In this document: in pieces, positions 7,683 to 14,891 of the stretch
How positions within the stretch are numbered: the first letter of the stretch is position 1
How the letters are laid out: the number at the start of each line of letters is the position of its first letter
Assembly (NCBI GenBank): GCA_002391235.1
Contig: DGRX01000024.1
Location: forward strand, 1-61,817
Length of the DNA stretch: 61,817 bases
Direction: 5' to 3'
From: Treponema sp. UBA4377
GTDB lineage: Bacteria > Spirochaetota > Spirochaetia > Treponematales > Treponemataceae
The notes under the pieces: generated by a model
Databases searched by the model: none
Told to the model about the DNA's origin: nothing
The model's input: only the letters and a program-made list of their open reading frames with translations
Program-made: the position numbers and the translations under genes

Positions 7683-7700
7683 GGCGCTAGAAAAAGCGCC
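7683..7700 (+). repeat. Hairpin upstream of dnaE
   Basis: GGCGCT (7683-7688), loop AGAAAA, AGCGCC (7695-7700). It lies just ahead of a possible -10 box GCGC-TAAAAT (7711-7716), whose -35 (TAGAAA) is poor. A second candidate promoter upstream reads TTGTCT, 16 bases, TATAGT. Which one drives dnaE is unclear. Confidence 0.45.
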
Positions 7701-7727
7701 CGATATGCGCTAAAATAGGAGACAAGT

Positions 7728-10700
7728 ATGGCAGACTACCACAAATTTGACCCCGCGCCAGAAGGAACGCCCGTAGCGGGCTTTGTTCACTTGCACGTTC
7801 ACTCAGACTATTCGCTTTTGGACTCTTGCGCCACTTTGGACAAGCTGGTCGCAAAGGCCAAGCGCCTAAATATGCCCGCGCTCGCGCTGACCGACCACGG
7901 AAACATGTTCGGCGCGCTTAACTTTGAAAAGCTCTGCCATGTAAACGGAATCAACCCGATTGTCGGCGAGGAATTTTACGTCGCCTTTGGAAGCCATACG
8001 GAAAAGAATGACGTTCCTTTTGCCAAGGCTGGCGGCCATAAGGCTCACTATTTTCACTTGATTCTCTTGTGCGAAAACCAAACCGGCTATGAAAACATGT
8101 CCTGGCTTTCAAGCCGCGCCTTTTGCGACGAAAACGCCTTGTATCACGGAAAGCCCCGCATCGACTTTGAGATGCTCAAGGAACGGCACGAGGGCCTCAT
8201 TTGCCTTTCTGCCTGCATTCAGGGCGAGATTCCCCAGTACCTTCTTGCGGGGCGGACGGAAGAGGCCTACAAAATCGCGCGCGAGTACAAGGAGCTTTTT
8301 GGCCCCGACCATTTTTACATCGAATTGCAAGACCACGGAATCCCCGAGCAAAAAATCGTCGCCGAGCGCTTGATAAAACTTGCGCGCGACTTGGACATAC
8401 CGATGGTCGTCACCAACGACATTCACTATGTGGAAAGGGAAGACGCGGAGGCGCAAGACGCGCTTCGCTGCATCGGCTTTAAGAATTTGCTCAATGAGCC
8501 GCACCAAAAGATGGGCGGCGACATGGACTTGGACAACTGGTACTTCAAGACCGAGCAAGAGATGCGCCTTCTCTTTCCCGAAATCCCAGAAGCCTACGAC
8601 AACACAATCAAGATTGCCAACATGTGCAACCTTACGATAAAGCAATACTCAACGCCGGAACTAAAGGAATGCCTTCCGCGCTTTGAGCTTCCGGCGGAAT
8701 TCCGCACGCACGGCGAAGACTACCAGAGCGACCAAAACGACTACGTTAAATACTTGGTGGAAGAGGGCCTTAAAAAGCGCTACAAGGAAATCACGCCCGA
8801 AATCCGCGAGCGCGCCGACTACGAGATGAACACGATTTTCACGATGGGCTTTTCGGGCTACTTTTTGATTGTATGGGAATTCATTCACTGGGCCAAGTCC
8901 ACTACGGACACCGTTCACAATTGCCCCAAGCATTACATACCAATCGGTCCCGGCCGCGGTTCGGGCGCGGGAAGCCTTGTCGCCTACTGCATGGAAATCA
9001 CCGACTTGGATCCCTTCCGCTACGGCTTGATTTTCGAACGCTTCCTAAACCCTGAGCGCGTTTCAATGCCTGACTTTGACGTTGACATGGACTTCGACTT
9101 TAGGCAAGAAATAATCCAGCACACGCGCGACCTTTACGGCGACGAATGCGTGGGCCACATCGTTACCTTTGGAACGTTAAAGCCAAAGAACTGCATCGCC
9201 GACGTAGGCCGCATTTTGAACATTCCGCTCAGCGAAGTGAACATGCTAAAAAAATGCATCCCCGACGACGACCTAAAAATAAAGCTAAAGGACGCGCTTT
9301 CCGAGCCGACAGAAAAGCATCCAAAAGGCGGCGGCCTTATCCCTTACAAGGACGACCCGCGCTACACAAAGCTTTTTGAGCTTGCGCTAAAGCTGGAAGG
9401 CGTAAAGCGCAACACCGGCCTTCACGCTTCGGGAATGGTAATCGGCCTTACGCCGCTTCCAGATTGGGCGCCTGTCTTCAAGGACCCCAAGACTGGCGAA
9501 GTCGGCGTTCAATACACGATGGACATCATCGAGCCGTGCGGCCTTGTAAAGTTTGACTACCTTGGACTAAAAACGCTGTCGCTGATTCGCTACGCGGAAG
9601 AAATTGTCAACAAGCACAGAAAGCCGGGCGAGCCGGAATTTAAAACCGAAGACGTTTCCGAATCCGACGAGGAAACTTTTAAAATGCTTTCCAAAGGCGA
9701 CAGCGTCGCGATTTTCCAGTTTGAGTCTCCGGGCATGCAAAAAATCCTAAAGCAATTCCAGCCTGAAAAGCTTGAAGACCTTGTCGCTTTAAACGCGCTT
9801 TACCGCCCGGGCCCTATGGACTACATTCCAAAATATATGGAAGGAAAGTGGCACCCGGAGACAATCGAATACCCGGACCCCTCGCTTGAAGGCTTGCTAA
9901 AAGAGACTTACGGCGTAATGGTTTACCAAGAGCAGGTTATGAAAGTCGCGCAAATCATCGCGGGCTTTAGCCTTGGCGGAGCGGATATGCTGCGCCGCGC
10001 CATGGGTAAGAAAAAAATCGACGTCCTTATGGCCAAGAAAAAGGAGTTTGAGGACGGCGCGGTTAAGAACGGATACACAAAGGAGCACGCCGACGAAATC
10101 TTTGAAATAATGATTCCGTTCGCCGGCTACGGCTTTAACAAATCGCACGCGGCGGCCTATTCCGTCTTGGCCTACCGAACCGCTTGGCTAAAATGCCACA
10201 AGCCCGCCGAGTTCATGGCGGCCAACCTTACCAACGAAATCACTTCCACCGACACGCTGCCGGTTTACATTCAGGAAGCGCGGCGCATGGGAATCCCGGT
10301 CGATCCGCCGGACGTGAACCGTTCCGACATTGTCTTTGACGTTGTCGACGGCCACATCGTTTTTGGCCTTAAGGGAATCAAGGGCGTTGGCGAAAGCGCC
10401 GCGCAAAACGTTGTGGACGAAAGAAACGCCAACGGCCAGTACAAGGACTTTTTGGATTTTTTGGAGCGCGTCGATTTAAAGACCGTCAACAAGCGCGCGC
10501 TTGAAGTTTTGATAAAGACCGGCGCCTTTGACAACCTTGGCCAAAACAGGCCGACGCTGATGCAAAACATGGAGCGCGCCGTCTCTTATGTCGAGCAAAT
10601 GAAAAAGAGCAAGGAGGAAGGCGCGTCGCTTTTTGAGATTGCCGGCGAAAAGGAATTCAGCGACTTTGTCTTTGAGGAAGTTGAAGACCTTCCCAAGATG

Positions 10701-11384
10701 GAAAAGCTCAACCAAGAAAAGGAATTCATAGGCATTTACGTTTCGGGCCACCCGCTGGATGATTGGCGAAAGGCGATTGAGTCATGCGCGACTCTTACAA
10801 GCGCAAACCTAGAGCGCGAGGCTACGGCCGCGAAGGCGTATTTAGAAAGCGTTCCCGAAGGCGATCGATGGAAGCGCCGCAATTCAGGAAAGGCTTATGT
10901 CGCCATTGGAATGGTCAGCGAGCTAAAGCCTTACAGGACAAAAAAAGGCGACGACATGTGTTTTGGAAAATTGCAGGACTTGACCGGCTTTTTGGAAGTC
11001 ACTTTCTTCGCCAAAACTTGGGGCGCCGTTCGCGGCCAGATTTCGGAAGGGAAAGTCGTCGCGCTTAAGGGAACTCTTGACGCAAGCCGCGAAACCCCAT
11101 CGTTCTTGGTTGACGAGCTTTTGGACATCGCGAGCTTGCAGGAGCGTTCGATACAGCAAGTGCACATTCAGCTGGAAGACCAGTTTTGCGACGAAAAAAG
11201 AATTCAAGAACTGCGCGACTTTGTTTTTTCAAAGCAAGGAAACTGCTTGCTTTACTTCCATCTAAACACCGCGCATGGGCCTTACATCGTAAAGTGCAAC
11301 AGCCAGGCGAGGGTTCCCTGCGACAAGGAATTCCTAAAAGAACTTGAGATGACGAGCGGAGTAAAGGAAGTTTGGACTTATTGA
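7728..11384 (+). CDS. dnaE: DNA polymerase III alpha subunit (DnaE)
   Basis: Replicative DNA polymerase catalytic subunit, 1218 residues. In order: an N-terminal PHP domain (HLHVHSDYSLLDS near residue 22, LTDHGNM), palm and fingers with catalytic aspartates in PDFDVDMDFD (D451, D453) and KFDYLGLKT (D610), RPGPMDYIP and FNKSHAAAYSVLAYRTAWLK, then a helix-hairpin-helix segment (GLKGIKGVGESAA) and a C-terminal OB-fold (AYVAIGMVSELKPYRTKKGDDM). It acts with the sliding clamp and clamp loader at the fork. The ATG follows AGGAGA. yggT and recG follow closely on the same strand, so an operon is likely. Confidence 0.97.
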   Translation: MADYHKFDPAPEGTPVAGFVHLHVHSDYSLLDSCATLDKLVAKAKRLNMPALALTDHGNMFGALNFEKLCHVNGINPIVGEEFYVAFGSHTEKNDVPFAKAGGHKAHYFHLILLCENQTGYENMSWLSSRAFCDENALYHGKPRIDFEMLKERHEGLICLSACIQGEIPQYLLAGRTEEAYKIAREYKELFGPDHFYIELQDHGIPEQKIVAERLIKLARDLDIPMVVTNDIHYVEREDAEAQDALRCIGFKNLLNEPHQKMGGDMDLDNWYFKTEQEMRLLFPEIPEAYDNTIKIANMCNLTIKQYSTPELKECLPRFELPAEFRTHGEDYQSDQNDYVKYLVEEGLKKRYKEITPEIRERADYEMNTIFTMGFSGYFLIVWEFIHWAKSTTDTVHNCPKHYIPIGPGRGSGAGSLVAYCMEITDLDPFRYGLIFERFLNPERVSMPDFDVDMDFDFRQEIIQHTRDLYGDECVGHIVTFGTLKPKNCIADVGRILNIPLSEVNMLKKCIPDDDLKIKLKDALSEPTEKHPKGGGLIPYKDDPRYTKLFELALKLEGVKRNTGLHASGMVIGLTPLPDWAPVFKDPKTGEVGVQYTMDIIEPCGLVKFDYLGLKTLSLIRYAEEIVNKHRKPGEPEFKTEDVSESDEETFKMLSKGDSVAIFQFESPGMQKILKQFQPEKLEDLVALNALYRPGPMDYIPKYMEGKWHPETIEYPDPSLEGLLKETYGVMVYQEQVMKVAQIIAGFSLGGADMLRRAMGKKKIDVLMAKKKEFEDGAVKNGYTKEHADEIFEIMIPFAGYGFNKSHAAAYSVLAYRTAWLKCHKPAEFMAANLTNEITSTDTLPVYIQEARRMGIPVDPPDVNRSDIVFDVVDGHIVFGLKGIKGVGESAAQNVVDERNANGQYKDFLDFLERVDLKTVNKRALEVLIKTGAFDNLGQNRPTLMQNMERAVSYVEQMKKSKEEGASLFEIAGEKEFSDFVFEEVEDLPKMEKLNQEKEFIGIYVSGHPLDDWRKAIESCATLTSANLEREATAAKAYLESVPEGDRWKRRNSGKAYVAIGMVSELKPYRTKKGDDMCFGKLQDLTGFLEVTFFAKTWGAVRGQISEGKVVALKGTLDASRETPSFLVDELLDIASLQERSIQQVHIQLEDQFCDEKRIQELRDFVFSKQGNCLLYFHLNTAHGPYIVKCNSQARVPCDKEFLKELEMTSGVKEVWTY

Positions 11385-11394
11385 GGTGGTAGGT

Positions 11395-11979
11395 ATGACA
11401 TACGCGTTTTTAATTTTGGCCGCGGCGATTTCGATTTACGCTTTGCTGTGTACTGTGAGAATCATTTTGACTTGGATACCTGGCGCAAGCTATACAGGCT
11501 TTGGACGCTTTTTGTCCAAGTTCTGCGATCCCTATTTAAAGTTTTTTGACAGGGGCTGGCTGCGCCTTGGGTCGATAGATTTTTCGCCGCTATTCGCGCT
11601 TGCGGTTTTGACATTGGCCTCGATTTTATTTCAAACCTTGGCTGGCGGAATGAGGGTGACTTTGGCCGCGATTTTGATTTTGGTTATTGAAATCGTTTGG
11701 AAAGTTTTCGCTTCGATATTGCTCTTTTTGATTGTCGTCCTTGCAATTCGTCTTGTCGTTTTTTTGAGCGGAGCGGACCGCAACTCGTCCTTGTGGGCGC
11801 AAATCGACGCAAGCCTTAATCCATTGGTTTATTCGATCACAAGATTTTTTACAGGGAACAGGTTGGTCGCGTATAAAAACGCGATGGTCTTTGCGATAAT
11901 CCTTCTTTTGGTTTTGCGAATTGGCGGAGTCTTTGTTGTGAACGCCTTGTTAAGAATTTGCGCGATGATTCCGTTCTGA
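11395..11979 (+). CDS. YggT family membrane protein
   Basis: This 194-residue integral membrane protein contains two YggT-like units, each with a paired-helix pattern (FLSKFCDPYLKFFDRGWLRLGSIDFSPLFAL and IDASLNPLVYSITRFFTGNRL). YggT proteins are linked to osmotic tolerance and, in chloroplasts and cyanobacteria, to membrane organisation; the bacterial mechanism is not settled. A GTG at 11386 lies three codons upstream, but the ATG at 11395 sits eight bases after GAGG and is preferred. It lies between dnaE and recG, with gaps of 10 and 6 bases. Confidence 0.85.
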   Translation: MTYAFLILAAAISIYALLCTVRIILTWIPGASYTGFGRFLSKFCDPYLKFFDRGWLRLGSIDFSPLFALAVLTLASILFQTLAGGMRVTLAAILILVIEIVWKVFASILLFLIVVLAIRLVVFLSGADRNSSLWAQIDASLNPLVYSITRFFTGNRLVAYKNAMVFAIILLLVLRIGGVFVVNALLRICAMIPF

Positions 11980-11985
11980 TAAAAG

Positions 11986-14268
11986 ATGAAGCTTTCTGAA
12001 ATTCAAACTTCAGTTTCCTCTTTGCCCGGAGTGGGGCCGGCGATGCAAAAGCAATTGGCCAACTTGAACATTTGGACGATTGGCGACTTGCTTTTGTATT
12101 ATCCGCGTTCCTACAAGGACAGGACAAAGAAAGTTTCGCTAAGCCAGTTTGAAACGGCGAGGGAAGTCCACACGATCGCCAGCGTCGTCGGCCATGAATG
12201 GTTTGGCTACGGCCGCATGAAAACGCTAAAAATTTTAATCAAGGATTCCACTGCGCGCGCGGAGCTCATTTGCTTTAACCGGCCCTTTATGGAAAAGTCT
12301 TTTCCTGTCGGAGCGGTAATCGCCGTCACTGGAAGCTTTTTCGTAAAGTACAACGCCTTGCAGTCTTCGGCTTTTGAAGCGGAACTTATTTCAGAAAGCG
12401 GCGCTCTTGAGGACTTTGAAAACGCGGCCATTCCCGGAAGCGGAATTCTTCCGGTTTACAAATTGACAAGCGGGCTTACGCAAAAAAAATTGGCCAAGCT
12501 TGTCGCCGCGGCCCTTTCCCAATGCGGCGCGGCGATCGACAACGATTTGCCAGGCGGCATAATAGAGCGCCGCGGCCTTTTGCAAATGCGCGACGCGATA
12601 AAAACAATCCATCAGCCAAAAGATTTTTCCCAGCTGGAGAGCGCGCGGCGGACTTTGATTTACCAAGAATTGTTCGACATGCAAAAAGCCGTCTTGCAGA
12701 GAGCCTTGGAGCGAAAGGGCTCTCTTCCCGCCGCTGATTGCGGCACCACAGAAGACGGCGGCAAGGAAAAAAACGGAGCGCCGCAAAAAGATTTTTCGCC
12801 CCGCCAAGCCGCGCTTTTGGAACGCCTTCCGTTCGCGCTTACAAAAGACCAAATGGCCGTGATTAATCAAATCAACGCCGACATAGACCGCGGCTACGAC
12901 GAGCGCGCAAAACTTTTGAAAGGCCAAAATTGCGGCGCTACAATTTCTGGAGCGCCGCAAAAGGAACGAGTCAAGGCCTTGAGCGAAGCGTGCCTTGACC
13001 GTTCCTATCCGGGCGCGGCCCGAGCGCCTTGGACGATGCAGCGGCTTTTGCAGGGCGACGTAGGCTCTGGAAAAACTTTGGTCGCGCTCTTCGCATGCCT
13101 TCGCGCCGTTGATTGGGGCGGCCAGTGCGCGATAATGGCTCCGACAGAAATTTTGGCCAAGCAGCACGCCGAAACTATCGCAAGCCTTTTGGAAGCGGTT
13201 GGCGTAAAAGCCGCCTTTTTAAGCGGAACGATTTCCGCCGCCGCGCGCTCTCCTCTTTTAAAGGCGCTCAAGGCTGGCGAGATAAACATCTTGGTCGGAA
13301 CGCACGCCTTGTTCAGCAAAACGACGGTTTACAAGGACTTGCAGCTTGTCGTCGTTGACGAGCAGCACCGCTTTGGCGTGATGCAAAGGCAGGCGATTGT
13401 AGAAAAGGGAAGGACATCCGAGGGCCTTAACGCCGCGCCTCACCTTTTAATGATGAGCGCGACTCCGATTCCGCAAAGCCTTGCGCTGACCGTTTACGGA
13501 GACCTTGACGTTAGCGTCATAAAAAGCCTTCCCGCAGGCCGAAAGCCGATTACGACATACCTTGTCGCGCAAGGCCACGAGGCCAATGCCTACGCCGCCG
13601 TCGCCAAGGAATTGCAAAAAGGCCGGCAGGCGTATTTTGTCTACCCAGCGATTGGCTCAGGCAGTTCTGTCCTTGAAGACATTTCTGACTTTGAGACGGG
13701 CAGTCTTGGCCTTGACAACGCTTCCGAAGCGGCCGGCTTAAAGTCCGCCACCGCCGCCTTTGAAAACCTTTCGCGCTCCGTTTTTCCAAACTATAAATGC
13801 GCTCTCCTTCATTCCCAAATTCCGGAGGAAGAGCAGTCAAAAATATTGAACGACTTCCGCCAAAACAAAATCCAAATTCTTGCGTCGACGACTGTCGTCG
13901 AAGTCGGCGTCGACGTTCCCAACGCCACCTGCATGGTAATCGAGCAAGCCGACCGCTTTGGACTTGCCCAGCTGCACCAATTGCGCGGACGCGTGGGCCG
14001 CGGCTCGGAACAAAGCTATTGTTTTTTGATTTATTCCAAGAACATTAGCCAAAACGGAATCGAGCGGATGAAGATTTTACGCCAAAGTACAGACGGCTTT
14101 TACATTGCGGAGGAGGATTTGAAGCTCCGCGGCCCTGGCCAAATAAACGGAACCGCCCAGTCCGGCGCCCTGGAATTGGGAATCGCCGACCTTGCGCGCG
14201 ACCGCGACTTGTTGATGCTGGCCCGCCTCGACGCCCGCGACGAACTGGCCGCGGCATTCGGCGTTTAG
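11986..14268 (+). CDS. recG: ATP-dependent DNA helicase RecG, with two in-frame inserts
   Basis: RecG remodels stalled replication forks and branched DNA using ATP. Visible are the N-terminal wedge/OB region (SSLPGVGPAMQKQLANL, YYPRSYKDRT), Walker A GDVGSGKT, DEQH, and SF2 motifs SATPIPQSLALTVYG, VEVGVDVPNAT and QLHQLRGRVGRG. At 760 residues it is longer than the usual 680-700. The excess lies in two loops before Walker A: about residues 248-268 and residues 315-344. The second is encoded by a 69-base copy of repeat module C (12930-12998) plus flank, and both contain GAPQK. They replace the short linker that normally leads to the Walker A strand. Helicase motifs are intact, so the protein is probably active. 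Confidence 0.95.
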   Translation: MKLSEIQTSVSSLPGVGPAMQKQLANLNIWTIGDLLLYYPRSYKDRTKKVSLSQFETAREVHTIASVVGHEWFGYGRMKTLKILIKDSTARAELICFNRPFMEKSFPVGAVIAVTGSFFVKYNALQSSAFEAELISESGALEDFENAAIPGSGILPVYKLTSGLTQKKLAKLVAAALSQCGAAIDNDLPGGIIERRGLLQMRDAIKTIHQPKDFSQLESARRTLIYQELFDMQKAVLQRALERKGSLPAADCGTTEDGGKEKNGAPQKDFSPRQAALLERLPFALTKDQMAVINQINADIDRGYDERAKLLKGQNCGATISGAPQKERVKALSEACLDRSYPGAARAPWTMQRLLQGDVGSGKTLVALFACLRAVDWGGQCAIMAPTEILAKQHAETIASLLEAVGVKAAFLSGTISAAARSPLLKALKAGEINILVGTHALFSKTTVYKDLQLVVVDEQHRFGVMQRQAIVEKGRTSEGLNAAPHLLMMSATPIPQSLALTVYGDLDVSVIKSLPAGRKPITTYLVAQGHEANAYAAVAKELQKGRQAYFVYPAIGSGSSVLEDISDFETGSLGLDNASEAAGLKSATAAFENLSRSVFPNYKCALLHSQIPEEEQSKILNDFRQNKIQILASTTVVEVGVDVPNATCMVIEQADRFGLAQLHQLRGRVGRGSEQSYCFLIYSKNISQNGIERMKILRQSTDGFYIAEEDLKLRGPGQINGTAQSGALELGIADLARDRDLLMLARLDARDELAAAFGV
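12738..12786 (+). repeat. Module C-like hairpin inside recG (insert 1)
   Basis: TTGCGGC (12738-12744) pairs with GCCGCAA (12780-12786). The 3' side, GGAGCGCCGCAAAA, is identical to that of the full module C copy 175 bases downstream, but the loop is longer. It encodes part of a 20-residue non-conserved insert. Confidence 0.45.
12930..12998 (+). repeat. Repeat module C inserted in frame in recG
   Basis: 69 bases (23 codons). A hairpin (12930-12939 with 12951-12960) is followed by AAGGAACGAGTCAAGG and a second inverted repeat closing with CCTTGA-CCGTTCCT. Counted by eye, it matches the minus-strand copy at 60565-60497 at 57 of 69 positions with no gap. Several differences are paired changes within the stem. 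Confidence 0.8.
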
Positions 14269-14270
14269 AA

Positions 14271-14867
14271 TCACTTAATATACCCGGAATCTTCCAAGTA
14301 CTTGCGGCGCGTCATCACAAGATTGATGAGCTCTTGGTACATATTGTAGTCGACTTCGAGCGCGATGGGGAAAATGAAGAATTCAGTTTCGTCGCAATAG
14401 CGTTCGATGAACTTGGGGTCGGTCACGTAGCCCAAGCTTATCATGTTCGATATGCGGTCGGCGGTTTTTAGGATCTTGGCCTTTTGGCTTCCTTCGTTTA
14501 TGATGCGGCGCAAAAAGGCGGGCTTGTCCTCTTCCTTGCGGCGGGTTACTTCAAGCACAAGGCGGTAAACGTCCTCGCCTTCTTCGTCAACGTTGATGAT
14601 GCTGTTGGTGTCAAAGCCTGGAATGTCTTCCACAACGTCGTGAATGCAGGAGGCCTTTAGAAGCACGCTGTCGATGTAGCCGTAGTCGATGAGTATTGTC
14701 ATCGTGTCAAGCTGGTGGCGGAACATGTTTCCGCCCGCGCGGCGCTCTTTTCCAATCAAGGCGGTTGCAAGCTGCATGTAAGGCGCAAGGTAAATGTCGC
14801 GAAGCATAAGCATGGCCTTGTGTTCCATCGCGCCGCTTCTGTTCACTTGCATTTCATACTTAGCCAT
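14271..14867 (-). CDS. SpoT/MESH1-like HD-domain phosphohydrolase
   Basis: 198-residue single-domain protein with the motif set of the (p)ppGpp hydrolase half of RelA/SpoT: H51 (FRHQLDTM), H76-D77 (CIHDVVED), E80-D81, and K-x-x-D-R-x-x-N (D137, N141 in KTADRISNM). No synthetase domain is present, so it resembles stand-alone alarmone hydrolases. The substrate could be (p)ppGpp or another nucleotide; this is inference. A strong GGAGG precedes the ATG. It lies 24 bases after valS on the same strand, so it is probably co-transcribed with a tRNA synthetase, a fitting context for stringent control. Confidence 0.72.
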   Translation of the reverse strand: MAKYEMQVNRSGAMEHKAMLMLRDIYLAPYMQLATALIGKERRAGGNMFRHQLDTMTILIDYGYIDSVLLKASCIHDVVEDIPGFDTNSIINVDEEGEDVYRLVLEVTRRKEEDKPAFLRRIINEGSQKAKILKTADRISNMISLGYVTDPKFIERYCDETEFFIFPIALEVDYNMYQELINLVMTRRKYLEDSGYIK

Positions 14868-14891
14868 TCGCCGCCTCCTTGACTCTTTGCC

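Noticed and set aside
12391..13167. Minus-strand open frame of 258 codons opposite recG
   Set aside because: Antisense to conserved helicase motifs; no supporting signals.
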